From Lachnospiraceae bacterium (GTDB taxonomy: Bacteria > Bacillota > Clostridia > Lachnospirales > Lachnospiraceae): DNA of 52,130 nt. The stretch spans positions 1 through 52,130 of the forward strand of contig JAFSBX010000091.1 of assembly GCA_017437065.1 (NCBI GenBank), given 5' to 3'. The notes under the pieces are model-generated. The model did not search any database. It worked only from the letters and a program-made list of their open reading frames with translations, and was not told where the DNA came from. Position numbers and translations under genes: made by a program. Within the stretch, counting starts at the first letter, position 1. Each line of letters opens with the position of its first letter. This document shows, piece after piece, positions 32,140 to 40,285 of this stretch.

Positions 32140-33747
32140 ATGCTGGAATATTTATTATTTGATTTGGATGGAACTCTTACGGATTCCAGTGAAGGAATTA
32201 CGAAATCCGTACAGTATGGGTTGAAAAGTATTGGCATTGAAGTAACGGACTTGAATGAGCTGCTTCGATTTATAGGACCGCCGTTAGATTATAGTTTTAG
32301 GGAGTTTTACAATCTGAGTGAAGAACAGATTAAGATGGCAACTGAAAAATACAGAGAACGTTATAATCAGGTGGGAAAATTTGAAAATGCTTTATATCCG
32401 GGAATAGCTACATTGTTAAAGGATATGAAAAAAAGAGGAAAACATCTGGCGGTTGCCTCCAGTAAGCCGGAGGTGTTTGTACGACAGATTTTAAAGCATT
32501 TTAATATAGAACAGTATTTTGAAGTAATTGTAGGAAGCGGATTGGATGGAAGTCTTGGTACTAAGGGAGAAGTAGTAAGAGAAGCCTTGCGTCAGCTATT
32601 CACAAAAGAAGAGGGAGAGCGGGTTGCGCTTAATAATGAAGTATGTGAAAAGACGGCTATGATTGGTGATCGACGCTTTGACATTGAAGGTGGTAAAGAA
32701 AGCGGACTGGTTACTATTGGAGTAGAATATGGCTTTCCCAAAGAAGGTGAACTAAAAGCGGCAAAAGCAGACTACATTGTGCGGTCGGTAGACGAGTTGC
32801 ATGCACTGTTATTACGGGGAAGTGATGATGCTGACGAAAAACGTATGAAAGAATACAATAAATTACAGAAAAAGAAAAGACGGATGGAAGAAGTCGAAAG
32901 AAGGCAGGAGAAACGGAAAGTAAAGGCAGGACAGAGTTCAATTCGTAAGTCAATACACATTCTATTTCCAATGTTGATTTACTTTTTGGTTTATGATGCC
33001 GCCGGTATATTACTTTCTGTTTTTTCATCGCATATTGGTATGAAAATTGGTGGGAATTTTTATGAGTATATGCTTGCTAATCAGGAAAATGTAAAAGGAG
33101 TTGTTGTAATCGGCACGCTTCTTGTTACGATGCTGGCGTTACTTCCGATTTCTGAGTGGGAGTTTTTCTTTAATAACAGAATTGTTAGGGCTGAAGAAAA
33201 GAAAACGATACCGGTCAATATACGGACGGCAATCGTATTTGTGATTACAGCAGTCAGTGCATCACTCGGATTGAATATGCTATTTGAATTGTTACACATT
33301 ATGGATATGTCCGGGCAGTACAATGCAGTAGCGCAGGCACAAAGTTCTGTTTCGGTAGGAGTGGGTATTATTTTGTATGGTATTGTGTCACCGCTTGCAG
33401 AAGAAACATTGTTCCGTGGATTGTTGTATAATCGTATGAAGCAGCATTTTCCGAAAATGTGGGCCATGATAATGTCAGCCTTGTTTTTTGGTCTGTATCA
33501 TGGAAATCTGGTGCAGGGATTATATGCATTTATCTTAGGTATGCTCATGGTATGGCTCTATGAAATGTATGGAAAATGGTATGTTCCTGTATTGTTCCAT
33601 GGAATTGTCAATATCAGTTCGTGGTTATTGGCATTTCTTCCGGGAGGGAGAAGCAGATATTTTACACCTTTTAATTGTGTGATTTTCATGACAATTTGGA
33701 TTTTAGGAATATTTTACTTTAAGAAAATAGAAAAAAATTGCAAATAA
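32140..33747 (+). CDS. Fusion of HAD phosphatase (PGP/Gph-like) and CPBP intramembrane protease
   Basis: The first about 215 residues are a HAD hydrolase of phosphoglycolate phosphatase type: LFDLDGTLTDS (5-15), VASSKPE (about 102) and IGDRRFDIEGGKESG (about 176). A charged coiled-coil linker (about 225-260, KKKRRMEEVERRQEKRK) leads to a multi-spanning domain with the CPBP motifs EETLFRGLLYNRM (about 420), FFGLYHGN (about 449) and HGIVN (about 487). The combination in one polypeptide is unusual. It is one uninterrupted frame, so no frameshift is needed. ATG 32140 follows AAAGGA. Function of the fusion is unknown. CPBP proteases are often linked to peptide maturation or immunity. Confidence 0.9.
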   Translation: MLEYLLFDLDGTLTDSSEGITKSVQYGLKSIGIEVTDLNELLRFIGPPLDYSFREFYNLSEEQIKMATEKYRERYNQVGKFENALYPGIATLLKDMKKRGKHLAVASSKPEVFVRQILKHFNIEQYFEVIVGSGLDGSLGTKGEVVREALRQLFTKEEGERVALNNEVCEKTAMIGDRRFDIEGGKESGLVTIGVEYGFPKEGELKAAKADYIVRSVDELHALLLRGSDDADEKRMKEYNKLQKKKRRMEEVERRQEKRKVKAGQSSIRKSIHILFPMLIYFLVYDAAGILLSVFSSHIGMKIGGNFYEYMLANQENVKGVVVIGTLLVTMLALLPISEWEFFFNNRIVRAEEKKTIPVNIRTAIVFVITAVSASLGLNMLFELLHIMDMSGQYNAVAQAQSSVSVGVGIILYGIVSPLAEETLFRGLLYNRMKQHFPKMWAMIMSALFFGLYHGNLVQGLYAFILGMLMVWLYEMYGKWYVPVLFHGIVNISSWLLAFLPGGRSRYFTPFNCVIFMTIWILGIFYFKKIEKNCK

Positions 33748-33762
33748 AAAACTGTTGTATAC

Positions 33763-33808
33763 AAAAAAGTCGCAAAGGAGCGTTGAAAGGCTTCTTTGCG
33801 ACTTTTTT
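33763..33808 (+). terminator. Terminator after the HAD-CPBP gene
   Basis: AAAAAAGTCGCAAAG pairs with CTTTGCGACTTTTTT across a 15-nt loop. Confidence 0.85.
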
Positions 33809-33926
33809 GTGTAAATTTTTACCTGTTAAGCAAGAGATTTTGGCTGATGAAAGTTAATTCGCGAAAAAAACAGTTCTTTTTAAGAAGGAAGTGGATTTTG
33901 TTGCTAATCTAATCAATCAAAAGATG

Positions 33927-33956
33927 TTGACAGCACGTAACGTGCAGTTTTAGGCT
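33927..33956 (+). promoter_or_regulatory. MerR-type promoter with central palindrome
   Basis: TTGACA (33927-33932), an 18-bp spacer and TAGGCT (33951-33956). The spacer contains GCACGTAACGTGC (33933-33945), a perfect palindrome in the MerR operator position, so the regulator downstream is probably autoregulated. Confidence 0.6.
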
Positions 33957-33973
33957 GGAATGGAGGTAAGAAA

Positions 33974-34303
33974 ATGAAAGATATGACACTGCGTGAGGTG
34001 TGTAATATTGCAAAGGTAACCAGACGTGCAGTTCAAGGTTATGAAAAGGCAGGGCTGGTTTCGGCAACGGGAAAAAATGAACGTGGTTATTTACTTTATG
34101 ATGTGAATTCACAGGAAAGGATTAAGCAGATTAAATTATTTCAGCGACTGGGATTTTCCATTAGAGAAATAACGTACATAATTGATGCTCCAAATAACAT
34201 TTTAAAATCAGCTTTGGAAGAAAAAGTGAAAAAATTAAGGGAGAAAAGAGAGAATATGGAAATGTTGATTGACAAGGCCAATGAGCTGATAGAAAAACTT
34301 TAA
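33974..34303 (+). CDS. MerR family transcriptional regulator
   Basis: The 109-residue protein has a MerR DNA-binding domain (LREVCNIAKVTRRAVQGYEKAGLV, in two parts, then GYLLYDVNSQERIKQIKLFQRLGFSIREI) and a dimerisation coiled-coil ending in LIDKANELIEKL. It has no effector-binding domain, so the ligand cannot be predicted. GGAGG precedes the ATG. No regulated operon is adjacent on this strand. Confidence 0.88.
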   Translation: MKDMTLREVCNIAKVTRRAVQGYEKAGLVSATGKNERGYLLYDVNSQERIKQIKLFQRLGFSIREITYIIDAPNNILKSALEEKVKKLREKRENMEMLIDKANELIEKL

Positions 34304-34388
34304 GAGTACGGATTTAGCAATAAAATCAACTTCCGAGAAAAGACGTAGTGCTCTAAAAATAGTTTTGGCGATAGGGACGAGGGGTGAC

Positions 34389-34637
34389 TTATTTAGTTTC
34401 GCAAAAAAAGTCTGAAATATCACAATCTACAATTTTAGCAATCATTGCTAATTCATCAGCAGTGATATTTGCCTGATTATTTTCTAGTTTGTAAAAGCGT
34501 TGTTTGGTCATGGGAATGCCATCTAATTGCATCTGACGAATAATATCTGTTTTACGAATTCCTTTTTTTTGAATAATAGTTTTAATATTGTGGCTTAAAT
34601 CAATCTTTGAAGTTGATTTGATTTTCATAGTATTCAT
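34389..34637 (-). CDS. Small XRE family helix-turn-helix protein
   Basis: An 82-residue Cro/CI-type protein: LSHNIKTIIQKKGIRKTDII, then TKQRFYKLENNQANITADEL, AMIAKIVDCDISDFF. It is a single HTH without effector domain, as in small repressors. It is divergent from the DUF4230 genes across a 230-bp intergenic region that contains an 18-bp perfect palindrome. The start has only a weak binding site (GTAGGT). The target is unknown. Confidence 0.8.
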   Translation of the reverse strand: MNTMKIKSTSKIDLSHNIKTIIQKKGIRKTDIIRQMQLDGIPMTKQRFYKLENNQANITADELAMIAKIVDCDISDFFCETK

Positions 34638-34700
34638 AATATACCTACATATATTTTACATTTTTATTTGAATATGTTATACTAACAAACATATCAAGGG

Positions 34701-34718
34701 GTAACCGTATACGGTTAC
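34701..34718. promoter_or_regulatory. 18-bp perfect palindrome between the XRE and DUF4230 genes
   Basis: GTAACCGTATACGGTTAC reads the same on both strands. It lies about 60 bp upstream of the XRE gene start and 150 bp before the DUF4230 gene. A TATACT-like -10 is nearby (about 34678). Likely an operator, possibly of the XRE protein. Confidence 0.55.
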
Positions 34719-34868
34719 TAAAACAGAGAATAAAATAAAGGGATGACAAAACAAATTTGTAAGGTGTCATAATGTTTGGGGGGATTATAAAAATAAATTG
34801 TATATTATGTAGAGAAAACGGGCAGATATACTGTTCATACAAAATGCGGATGAAAAAGGGAGAAAACG

Positions 34869-35474
34869 ATGAATATTGAAAAATTAAATAAGAAATTATT
34901 TTCTAAAATTCCACTTTGGAGTGTGGCTTTGGCAGTACTGATAGTGCTATGTGTACTGGGAATAGTGCTAATATCGGGAAAAAAGAATAAAGAAGATAAG
35001 ACGGAAATTGTGACAAAATCTACATTAGAAAAAATTATTAATGTCAGTGAATTGTCGACTTATGAAGCTGTTTATAATGGTGTAGCTAAAGTGATGAATG
35101 ATAAGAAAACGGAAAAGATAGATTATCATGTGTATTATGAAGCAAGGGTTAAGGCAGGTATTGATTTTGAAAATGTAGAAATTGACGTGGACAGTGAAGC
35201 AAAGAAGATTACAGTAGACTTGCCGGACGTAAAAATTACGGATGTGAATGTAGATATTACTTCATTAGATTATATATTTGAAAATAATAAAGCGAATACA
35301 GAGACAGTTTCAGAAGAGGCATATAAAGCATGTATTGAAGATGTTACCAATGAAAGCTCAAATGAGGATGCAATTTATGAACTCGCTGAGCAGAATGCAA
35401 AAAATATTATAGAAGCACTTATCATGCCTTTTGTTAAGCAGTTGGATACTGATTATGTATTAGAGATCAATTAA
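34869..35474 (+). CDS. DUF4230 membrane-anchored protein
   Basis: The 201-residue protein has one N-terminal membrane segment (about 16-37, LWSVALAVLIVLCVLGIVLI) and an extracytoplasmic DUF4230 domain: VYYEARVKAGIDFENVEIDV, then VDLPDVKITDVNVDITSLDY. The function of the family is not established. It is followed 11 bp later by a second DUF4230 protein, so the two form an operon and probably a complex. GGGAG precedes the ATG. Confidence 0.85.
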   Translation: MNIEKLNKKLFSKIPLWSVALAVLIVLCVLGIVLISGKKNKEDKTEIVTKSTLEKIINVSELSTYEAVYNGVAKVMNDKKTEKIDYHVYYEARVKAGIDFENVEIDVDSEAKKITVDLPDVKITDVNVDITSLDYIFENNKANTETVSEEAYKACIEDVTNESSNEDAIYELAEQNAKNIIEALIMPFVKQLDTDYVLEIN

Positions 35475-35485
35475 GGGGAATAGGG

Positions 35486-36100
35486 ATGAAAAGAATACTT
35501 ACAATAATTTTTATGATGATAACGGTAATTGCAACTACCTCTTGCGGAAAAGAGAAGACAGTGGAGCCACAAGTATCCCAAATGAAAGCAATTTGCGACT
35601 TGGCAACTATGGATTGTTACTACCATAATGTTGCAAAATTAAAAGAGGAAGATGCAGAAGGCTTTCTTTTTTGGAAAAAGGATAAACATTTCTGGATTGA
35701 ATATTCCGGCATAGTAACGATAGGGATAGATGTGTCAAAGGTCAATATAGAAGTGAAAGAAGATACTGTTTCCATAACAATGCCGCCTGCGAAAGTATTG
35801 GATTGTAAAGTGGATGAAACCTCTTTATCGGAAGATTCATTTATAGTTGCTCAAAAGTCAGCAAGTGTTAAAGCAGAAGATCAAACAAAAGCATATGAAG
35901 CAGCACAAAGTAATATGGAAAAAGCAGCAGAAGAGGATTCCGTATTATTAGCCAATGCTCAACAGCGTGCACAGAAATTACTGGAAGATTATGTGAATAA
36001 CATAGGGAATAGTGTCGGAAAGGAATATGAGATTAATTGGATTTATTTAGATGAAAACAGTAATGATGTTGATTCGGCAGAATTAGAAAGTGAAGAATAA
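35486..36100 (+). CDS. DUF4230 lipoprotein
   Basis: The 204-residue protein has a short lipoprotein signal (MKRILTIIFMMITVIATTSC) with the lipidated Cys at residue 20. The DUF4230 core follows: FWIEYSGIVTIGIDVSKVNI and VSITMPPAKVLDCKVDETSL, then a charged C-terminal region. It pairs with the upstream membrane-anchored homologue. The acidic tail NDVDSAELESEE is a low-complexity end. Function unknown. Confidence 0.85.
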   Translation: MKRILTIIFMMITVIATTSCGKEKTVEPQVSQMKAICDLATMDCYYHNVAKLKEEDAEGFLFWKKDKHFWIEYSGIVTIGIDVSKVNIEVKEDTVSITMPPAKVLDCKVDETSLSEDSFIVAQKSASVKAEDQTKAYEAAQSNMEKAAEEDSVLLANAQQRAQKLLEDYVNNIGNSVGKEYEINWIYLDENSNDVDSAELESEE

Positions 36101-36140
36101 AAATATATTATTAAAATCTAACGTTTCAAAGGTATGTGCG

Positions 36141-36174
36141 AAAAAAGGGGGGCTATTTCACGACAGCCCCCTTC
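36141..36174 (-). terminator. Terminator between the DUF4230 operon and asnA
   Basis: On the minus strand GGGGGCT and AGCCCCC form the stem and six T follow. It mainly serves asnA but also lies downstream of the plus-strand genes. Confidence 0.85.
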
Positions 36175-36188
36175 TCAATTATTCTTTA

Positions 36189-37199
36189 TTATAACAATTG
36201 AATTCCGGATTTTTCTGCCATTTTCACAGTTTCTTCCGGCCAGAGAGAACATTGCACCTCTCCGATATGTGCTTTTCTTAAGAAAAACATACAAATTCTG
36301 GATTGTCCGATACCACCACCGATTGTAAATGGAAGTTCGTCATTAATAATTGCCTTCTGGAATGGAAGTTCAGCTCTTTCGGGACATCCGGCTTTTTCCA
36401 GCTGGCTTAAAAGTGCTTCCTTATCAACACGGATACCCATAGAAGACAATTCCAATGCAATATCAAGTACCGGATAGTAAACGACGATATCAGCATTTAA
36501 AGCCCAGTCATCATAGTCCGGTGCTCTGCCGTCATGCGGTTCGCCGGAAGCCAGTTTATCGCCAATCTGCATAATACATACAGCACCTTTTGCCTTAGCT
36601 ATGTAGTATTCTCTTTCCTTTGCAGTGTAATCAGGGAACATTTCTTCCAGTTCCTGAGTTGTAACAAAGAATATATCGTGAGGAAGAATTTCCTCAATAT
36701 AATCATATTGAATAGACATATATTTTTCCGTTTTGCGGAGTACTTTATAAACGGTACGTACAACGTCTTTTAAAGTATCCAAATTACGGTCTTTTTTATC
36801 AATAATTTTTTCCCAGTCCCACTGGTCTACAAAAATAGAATGTATATTATCGGTATCTTCATCACGGCGAATAGCATTCATATCTGTATAAAGACCTTCA
36901 CCTACAGTGAAACCATATTTTCCTAAAGCATAACGCTTCCATTTCGCAAGAGAGTGAACGATTTCAGCCTCTTTATCTCCCTGCTCTTTAATACCAAAAG
37001 CAACAGGGCGTTCAATGCCGTTTAAGTTGTCGTTAAGTCCGGATTCCGGTGTTACAAAAAGTGGTGCGGACACACGGGATAAATTCAGACGTTCTGCAAG
37101 AAGAGTCTGAAAAAAGTCTTTTACTGTTTTGATTGCAATCTGTGTATCATGAAGATTCAAGGCAGATTGATAATCATTAGGAATAATTAAGTTGCTCAT
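36189..37199 (-). CDS. asnA: Aspartate-ammonia ligase (asparagine synthetase A)
   Basis: AsnA makes asparagine from aspartate and ammonia with ATP, using a class II aminoacyl-tRNA synthetase fold. The 336-residue protein begins with IPNDYQSALNLHDTQIAIK and shows LSRVSAPLFVTPESGLND, NAIRRDEDTDNIHSIFVDQW, GAVCIMQIG and the C-terminal GGGIGQSRICMFFL. A promoter (TTGCAA-17-TTAAAT, 37244-37272) lies upstream, and there is no room for a T-box. Terminator follows directly. Confidence 0.96.
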   Translation of the reverse strand: MSNLIIPNDYQSALNLHDTQIAIKTVKDFFQTLLAERLNLSRVSAPLFVTPESGLNDNLNGIERPVAFGIKEQGDKEAEIVHSLAKWKRYALGKYGFTVGEGLYTDMNAIRRDEDTDNIHSIFVDQWDWEKIIDKKDRNLDTLKDVVRTVYKVLRKTEKYMSIQYDYIEEILPHDIFFVTTQELEEMFPDYTAKEREYYIAKAKGAVCIMQIGDKLASGEPHDGRAPDYDDWALNADIVVYYPVLDIALELSSMGIRVDKEALLSQLEKAGCPERAELPFQKAIINDELPFTIGGGIGQSRICMFFLRKAHIGEVQCSLWPEETVKMAEKSGIQLL

Positions 37200-37243
37200 A
37201 CGATTGGTTTCCTTTCACCCGATAAATATTTTTACCATCTATT

Positions 37244-37272
37244 ATTTAACCTCTTTTATGGGAATATTGCAA
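37244..37272 (-). promoter_or_regulatory. asnA promoter
   Basis: On the minus strand TTGCAA (37267-37272), 17 bp and TTAAAT (37244-37249), 45 bp before the start codon. Confidence 0.5.
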
Positions 37273-37340
37273 GTAATAATTGAAACAAAAACATGAAATT
37301 TTTTGAAAGATTGCAGAATTATAATAGAGAAAAAAGGATA

Positions 37341-37369
37341 TTGAAAAACAAACATATGTATGGTAGAAT
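37341..37369 (+). promoter_or_regulatory. Promoter of the radical SAM DNA-metabolism operon
   Basis: TTGAAA (37341-37346), 17 bp and TAGAAT (37364-37369), about 48 bp upstream of the start codon. It is divergent from the asnA promoter. Confidence 0.55.
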
Positions 37370-37417
37370 TTAAACAAACAAATGTTTGGAAAATATGTTC
37401 TGTAAAGGCTGATATTT

Positions 37418-38770
37418 ATGAATTTTAAGATTATTGAAGAAAAAACGTTAGAAGAAAAACTGGCGATTCTTACGGATGCAGCTAAATATGATGTAGCATG
37501 TACCAGTAGCGGTGTGGATAGAAACAATGATGGAACAGGGATGGGAAATGCGATAAAAGCAGGCATTTGCCATAGTTTCAGCAGTGATGGCAGATGTATT
37601 TCTTTACTGAAAATATTGTTTACCAACGAGTGTATTTACGACTGTAAGTATTGTTTGAACCGTAAATCGAATGACATACCCAGAGCTTCCTTTACGCCGG
37701 ATGAGGTGTGTACGCTGACTATGGAGTTTTACAGGCGGAATTATATAGAAGGATTGTTTTTAAGTTCGGGAATTTTATACAATCCGACTTTTACTATGGA
37801 GTTGATTTATCAGACGGTCTATAAGCTGCGGACAGTACATAATTTTCAAGGATATATTCATGTGAAAGCAATACCCGGAGCAGCACAGGAGGTAATACAA
37901 AAAACAGGTTTCCTTGTAGACAGAATGAGTATTAATCTGGAGTTGCCTACCGCAGAAGGATTAAACAGACTGGCACCAAATAAGAATCGGAAGACCATAT
38001 TGACTCCGATGCGACAGATACAAAATGGTATTACCCGGAGTAAAAATGAGCTTGCCGTTTACAGGAATAGTCCACGCTTTGTGAGTGGCGGACAGTCAAG
38101 TCAGTTAATTGTGGGAGCTACTCCGGAAAATGATTTTCAGATTATGTCGGTGGCAGAGGGACTGTATCATAAATTTGACCTGAAGAGAGTTTTTTATTCT
38201 GCCTATGTAAATGTAAACGAAGATAAAGATTTGCCGGCATTACCCGGAGGACCGCCGTTGTTGCGGGAGCACAGGCTGTATCAGGCAGATTTTCTAATGA
38301 GATTTTATGGTTTTGAAGCAGGAGAGCTTTTGAGCGAAGAACGTCCGAATTTTAATGTATTTTTGGATCCGAAAGCAGATTGGGCAGTCAGACATTTAGA
38401 ATTGTTTCCGGTGGAAATAAACAGAGCAGATTATAACACATTACTAAGAGTCCCCGGAATCGGTGTGAAAAGTGCAAGACGGATTATTCAGGCAAGGAGA
38501 AATGGAAAATTAGGATTTACAGAATTGAAAAAAATAGGAGTAGTGTTGAAAAGAGCACTCTATTTTATTACCTGTGAAGGGAAAATGATGTATCGTACCA
38601 AACTGGAAGAAGATTATATTGTAAGAAATCTGACTTATGTGAAAGAAAGATTACCCTTTGAAGTCGGTTCTGTCCGGTATGAGCAATTGAATTTATTTGA
38701 TATGCAAAAGGATACGGAAATGACATATAGAGAAATCTCAAGGGTGGATACAGGAGTGTTGTATGGATAG
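37418..38770 (+). CDS. Putative DNA modification/repair radical SAM protein (TIGR03916)
   Basis: The 450-residue protein has the radical SAM cluster CIYDCKYC (Cys72, Cys76, Cys79) and, near the C-terminus, a helix-hairpin-helix DNA-binding motif LLRVPGIGVKSARRII (about 341-356). This combination defines the TIGR03916 family. Its members occur next to a TIGR03915 protein and a uracil-DNA glycosylase-like domain, as here with the next gene. The substrate is unproven but should be DNA. Start ATG at 37418 has only a weak binding site. Confidence 0.9.
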   Translation: MNFKIIEEKTLEEKLAILTDAAKYDVACTSSGVDRNNDGTGMGNAIKAGICHSFSSDGRCISLLKILFTNECIYDCKYCLNRKSNDIPRASFTPDEVCTLTMEFYRRNYIEGLFLSSGILYNPTFTMELIYQTVYKLRTVHNFQGYIHVKAIPGAAQEVIQKTGFLVDRMSINLELPTAEGLNRLAPNKNRKTILTPMRQIQNGITRSKNELAVYRNSPRFVSGGQSSQLIVGATPENDFQIMSVAEGLYHKFDLKRVFYSAYVNVNEDKDLPALPGGPPLLREHRLYQADFLMRFYGFEAGELLSEERPNFNVFLDPKADWAVRHLELFPVEINRADYNTLLRVPGIGVKSARRIIQARRNGKLGFTELKKIGVVLKRALYFITCEGKMMYRTKLEEDYIVRNLTYVKERLPFEVGSVRYEQLNLFDMQKDTEMTYREISRVDTGVLYG

Positions 38771-38864
38771 CAAAAGGAATAGATATGGGACTAAATGTCA
38801 TTAAGAAATGGAGTGAAAAGTAAAAAGCATAAAAACGGATATAGAAGTTAAAAGTGAGGTACTA

Positions 38865-39638
38865 ATGGAAGAAACAGTATTAATATGTGAAGATTCACAG
38901 GAAAGTATTTTTACGGCAGTTTATCAGGCTTATGAGTGGAGACTGAATAGAGAACATGTATATTTACAAATCGGTGAAGAGGGAAATCTACGACTTTTTG
39001 CAGAATATCTCAAAGTCGAAACGAATAAGGAGAAAGCATCTAAGGTAGCTGCTACTATTATAAGTAAGATGGGGGAAGATGTATATTGGGATATATGTTG
39101 TGTGTTGGCTTCGGAGGATGTTGAGAAGGCACAGGCAGTTTACAGAACTATAATAACGGCAATAGATACGAAACAGTTTAGAAACGTTATGACAAATGTA
39201 AAGGATGCTTATATACAAAAAGCTTTTGAGCTGGCAAGAGCAACCGGCCGTGAAGTACATCATTTGTATGGATTCTTAAGATTTCAGGAGTTAGAAAATG
39301 GTGTTCTTTATGCTAAAATTGGTCCGAAAAATAATATAGTAACTTTATTGATACCTCATTTTTCGAACAGATATCCACTTGAAAATTTTGTAATACACGA
39401 CGATATTCGTCAGATTTTTGTAATTCACCCTGCAGGCAAAGAATGCATTGTATTAACAGGAGATGAATTTAATGATTTATCTCTTCCAAATCATTCAGAA
39501 GAGGAAGAGTACTTTCAGTCACTTTTTTGGGAGTTTTGTCATACTATAGCAATAAAGGAGCGAAAAAATCTGAAATTACAGCAAAATATGCTGCCTCTCA
39601 GGTTCCAAGAATATATGGTTGAATTTAGTAAAAAATAA
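38865..39638 (+). CDS. Putative DNA metabolism protein (TIGR03915), radical SAM partner
   Basis: The 257-residue protein is the usual neighbour of the TIGR03916 radical SAM protein. It opens with the family pattern (TVLICEDSQESIFTAVYQAY) and has HHLYGFLRFQELENGVLYAK and HFSNRYPLENFVIHD, then a C-terminal WEFCHTIAIKERKNLKLQQN. In some bacteria it is fused to a UDG-like domain. That domain is absent from this protein, so only the N-terminal partner part is present. GAGGT precedes the ATG. Function is inferred from association. Confidence 0.85.
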   Translation: MEETVLICEDSQESIFTAVYQAYEWRLNREHVYLQIGEEGNLRLFAEYLKVETNKEKASKVAATIISKMGEDVYWDICCVLASEDVEKAQAVYRTIITAIDTKQFRNVMTNVKDAYIQKAFELARATGREVHHLYGFLRFQELENGVLYAKIGPKNNIVTLLIPHFSNRYPLENFVIHDDIRQIFVIHPAGKECIVLTGDEFNDLSLPNHSEEEEYFQSLFWEFCHTIAIKERKNLKLQQNMLPLRFQEYMVEFSKK

Positions 39639-39786
39639 TAAAAAAGTATTTTCTGGAGATTGATGAGTTAGAGCAAAATAGTGCAAATTACACAAATTTT
39701 GTAAAATAATTCGGGATAGAACGGAATTTATGACAAAAAAGCGAAAAATAAGGCGAAATTAGGTAAAAATGGGAGAAAAATAAATC

Positions 39787-39814
39787 TTTACTTTGCCAAA
39801 TATTGGAGTATACT
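39787..39814 (+). promoter_or_regulatory. Promoter of the HPr-like gene
   Basis: TTTACT (39787-39792), 16 bp and TATACT (39809-39814), 77 bp upstream of the start codon. The gap 39639-39890 shows nothing else. Confidence 0.5.
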
Positions 39815-39890
39815 AACCTAATAAGTAGCAAATTAGTTTTAAATCTGTGAGATTTGAAATGTGTTTAGTTTATCTGAAAGGGTGATACAA

Positions 39891-40118
39891 ATGGTACAAC
39901 GTAAAATAATGTTAAACGTGGATGAGGTAAAAGACTTTGTTCAAACTGCATGTAAATGTGATTTTGACATCGATATTTCCTATAATCGTTATATTGTAGA
40001 TGCAAAATCCATTTTAGGTGTTTACGGGTTAGATATGACGAAAGTTTTGACAGTTTCCTACAGTGGATATAATGCAGAATTTGAAAGATTTTTGAATCAT
40101 TTGGCTATTGCATGCTAA
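39891..40118 (+). CDS. HPr-like protein lacking the phosphorylated histidine
   Basis: The 75-residue protein keeps the second half of HPr, including DAKSILGVYGLD (about 38-49) with the Ser that HPr kinase would modify. The N-terminal active-site loop (normally GLHARPA) is absent: the sequence goes from MLNVDEV straight into KDFVQTACKCDF. It therefore cannot carry the phosphohistidine and is not a PTS phosphocarrier. It may be regulatory. ATG 39891 has GGGTGATACAA upstream. ATG 39861 is less likely. A strong terminator follows. Confidence 0.85.
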   Translation: MVQRKIMLNVDEVKDFVQTACKCDFDIDISYNRYIVDAKSILGVYGLDMTKVLTVSYSGYNAEFERFLNHLAIAC

Positions 40119-40164
40119 TATAAAAACGTTTTAGCGAAAAATGTCGAATAATTAATGTGAATTG

Positions 40165-40209
40165 ACTCCCTAACGAAGATAGCGTACTATCTTTGTAGGG
40201 AGTTTTTTC
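40165..40209 (+). terminator. Terminator after the HPr-like gene
   Basis: ACTCCCTAACGAAGATAG pairs with CTATCTTTGTAGGGAGT and a run of T follows. Confidence 0.9.
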
Positions 40210-40285
40210 TTTAATTAGCAGGGAATTGCCCATAATTAATGAAGTAACAGTATCATTACTGCTTTATGATGTTTGGAGGAACAGT

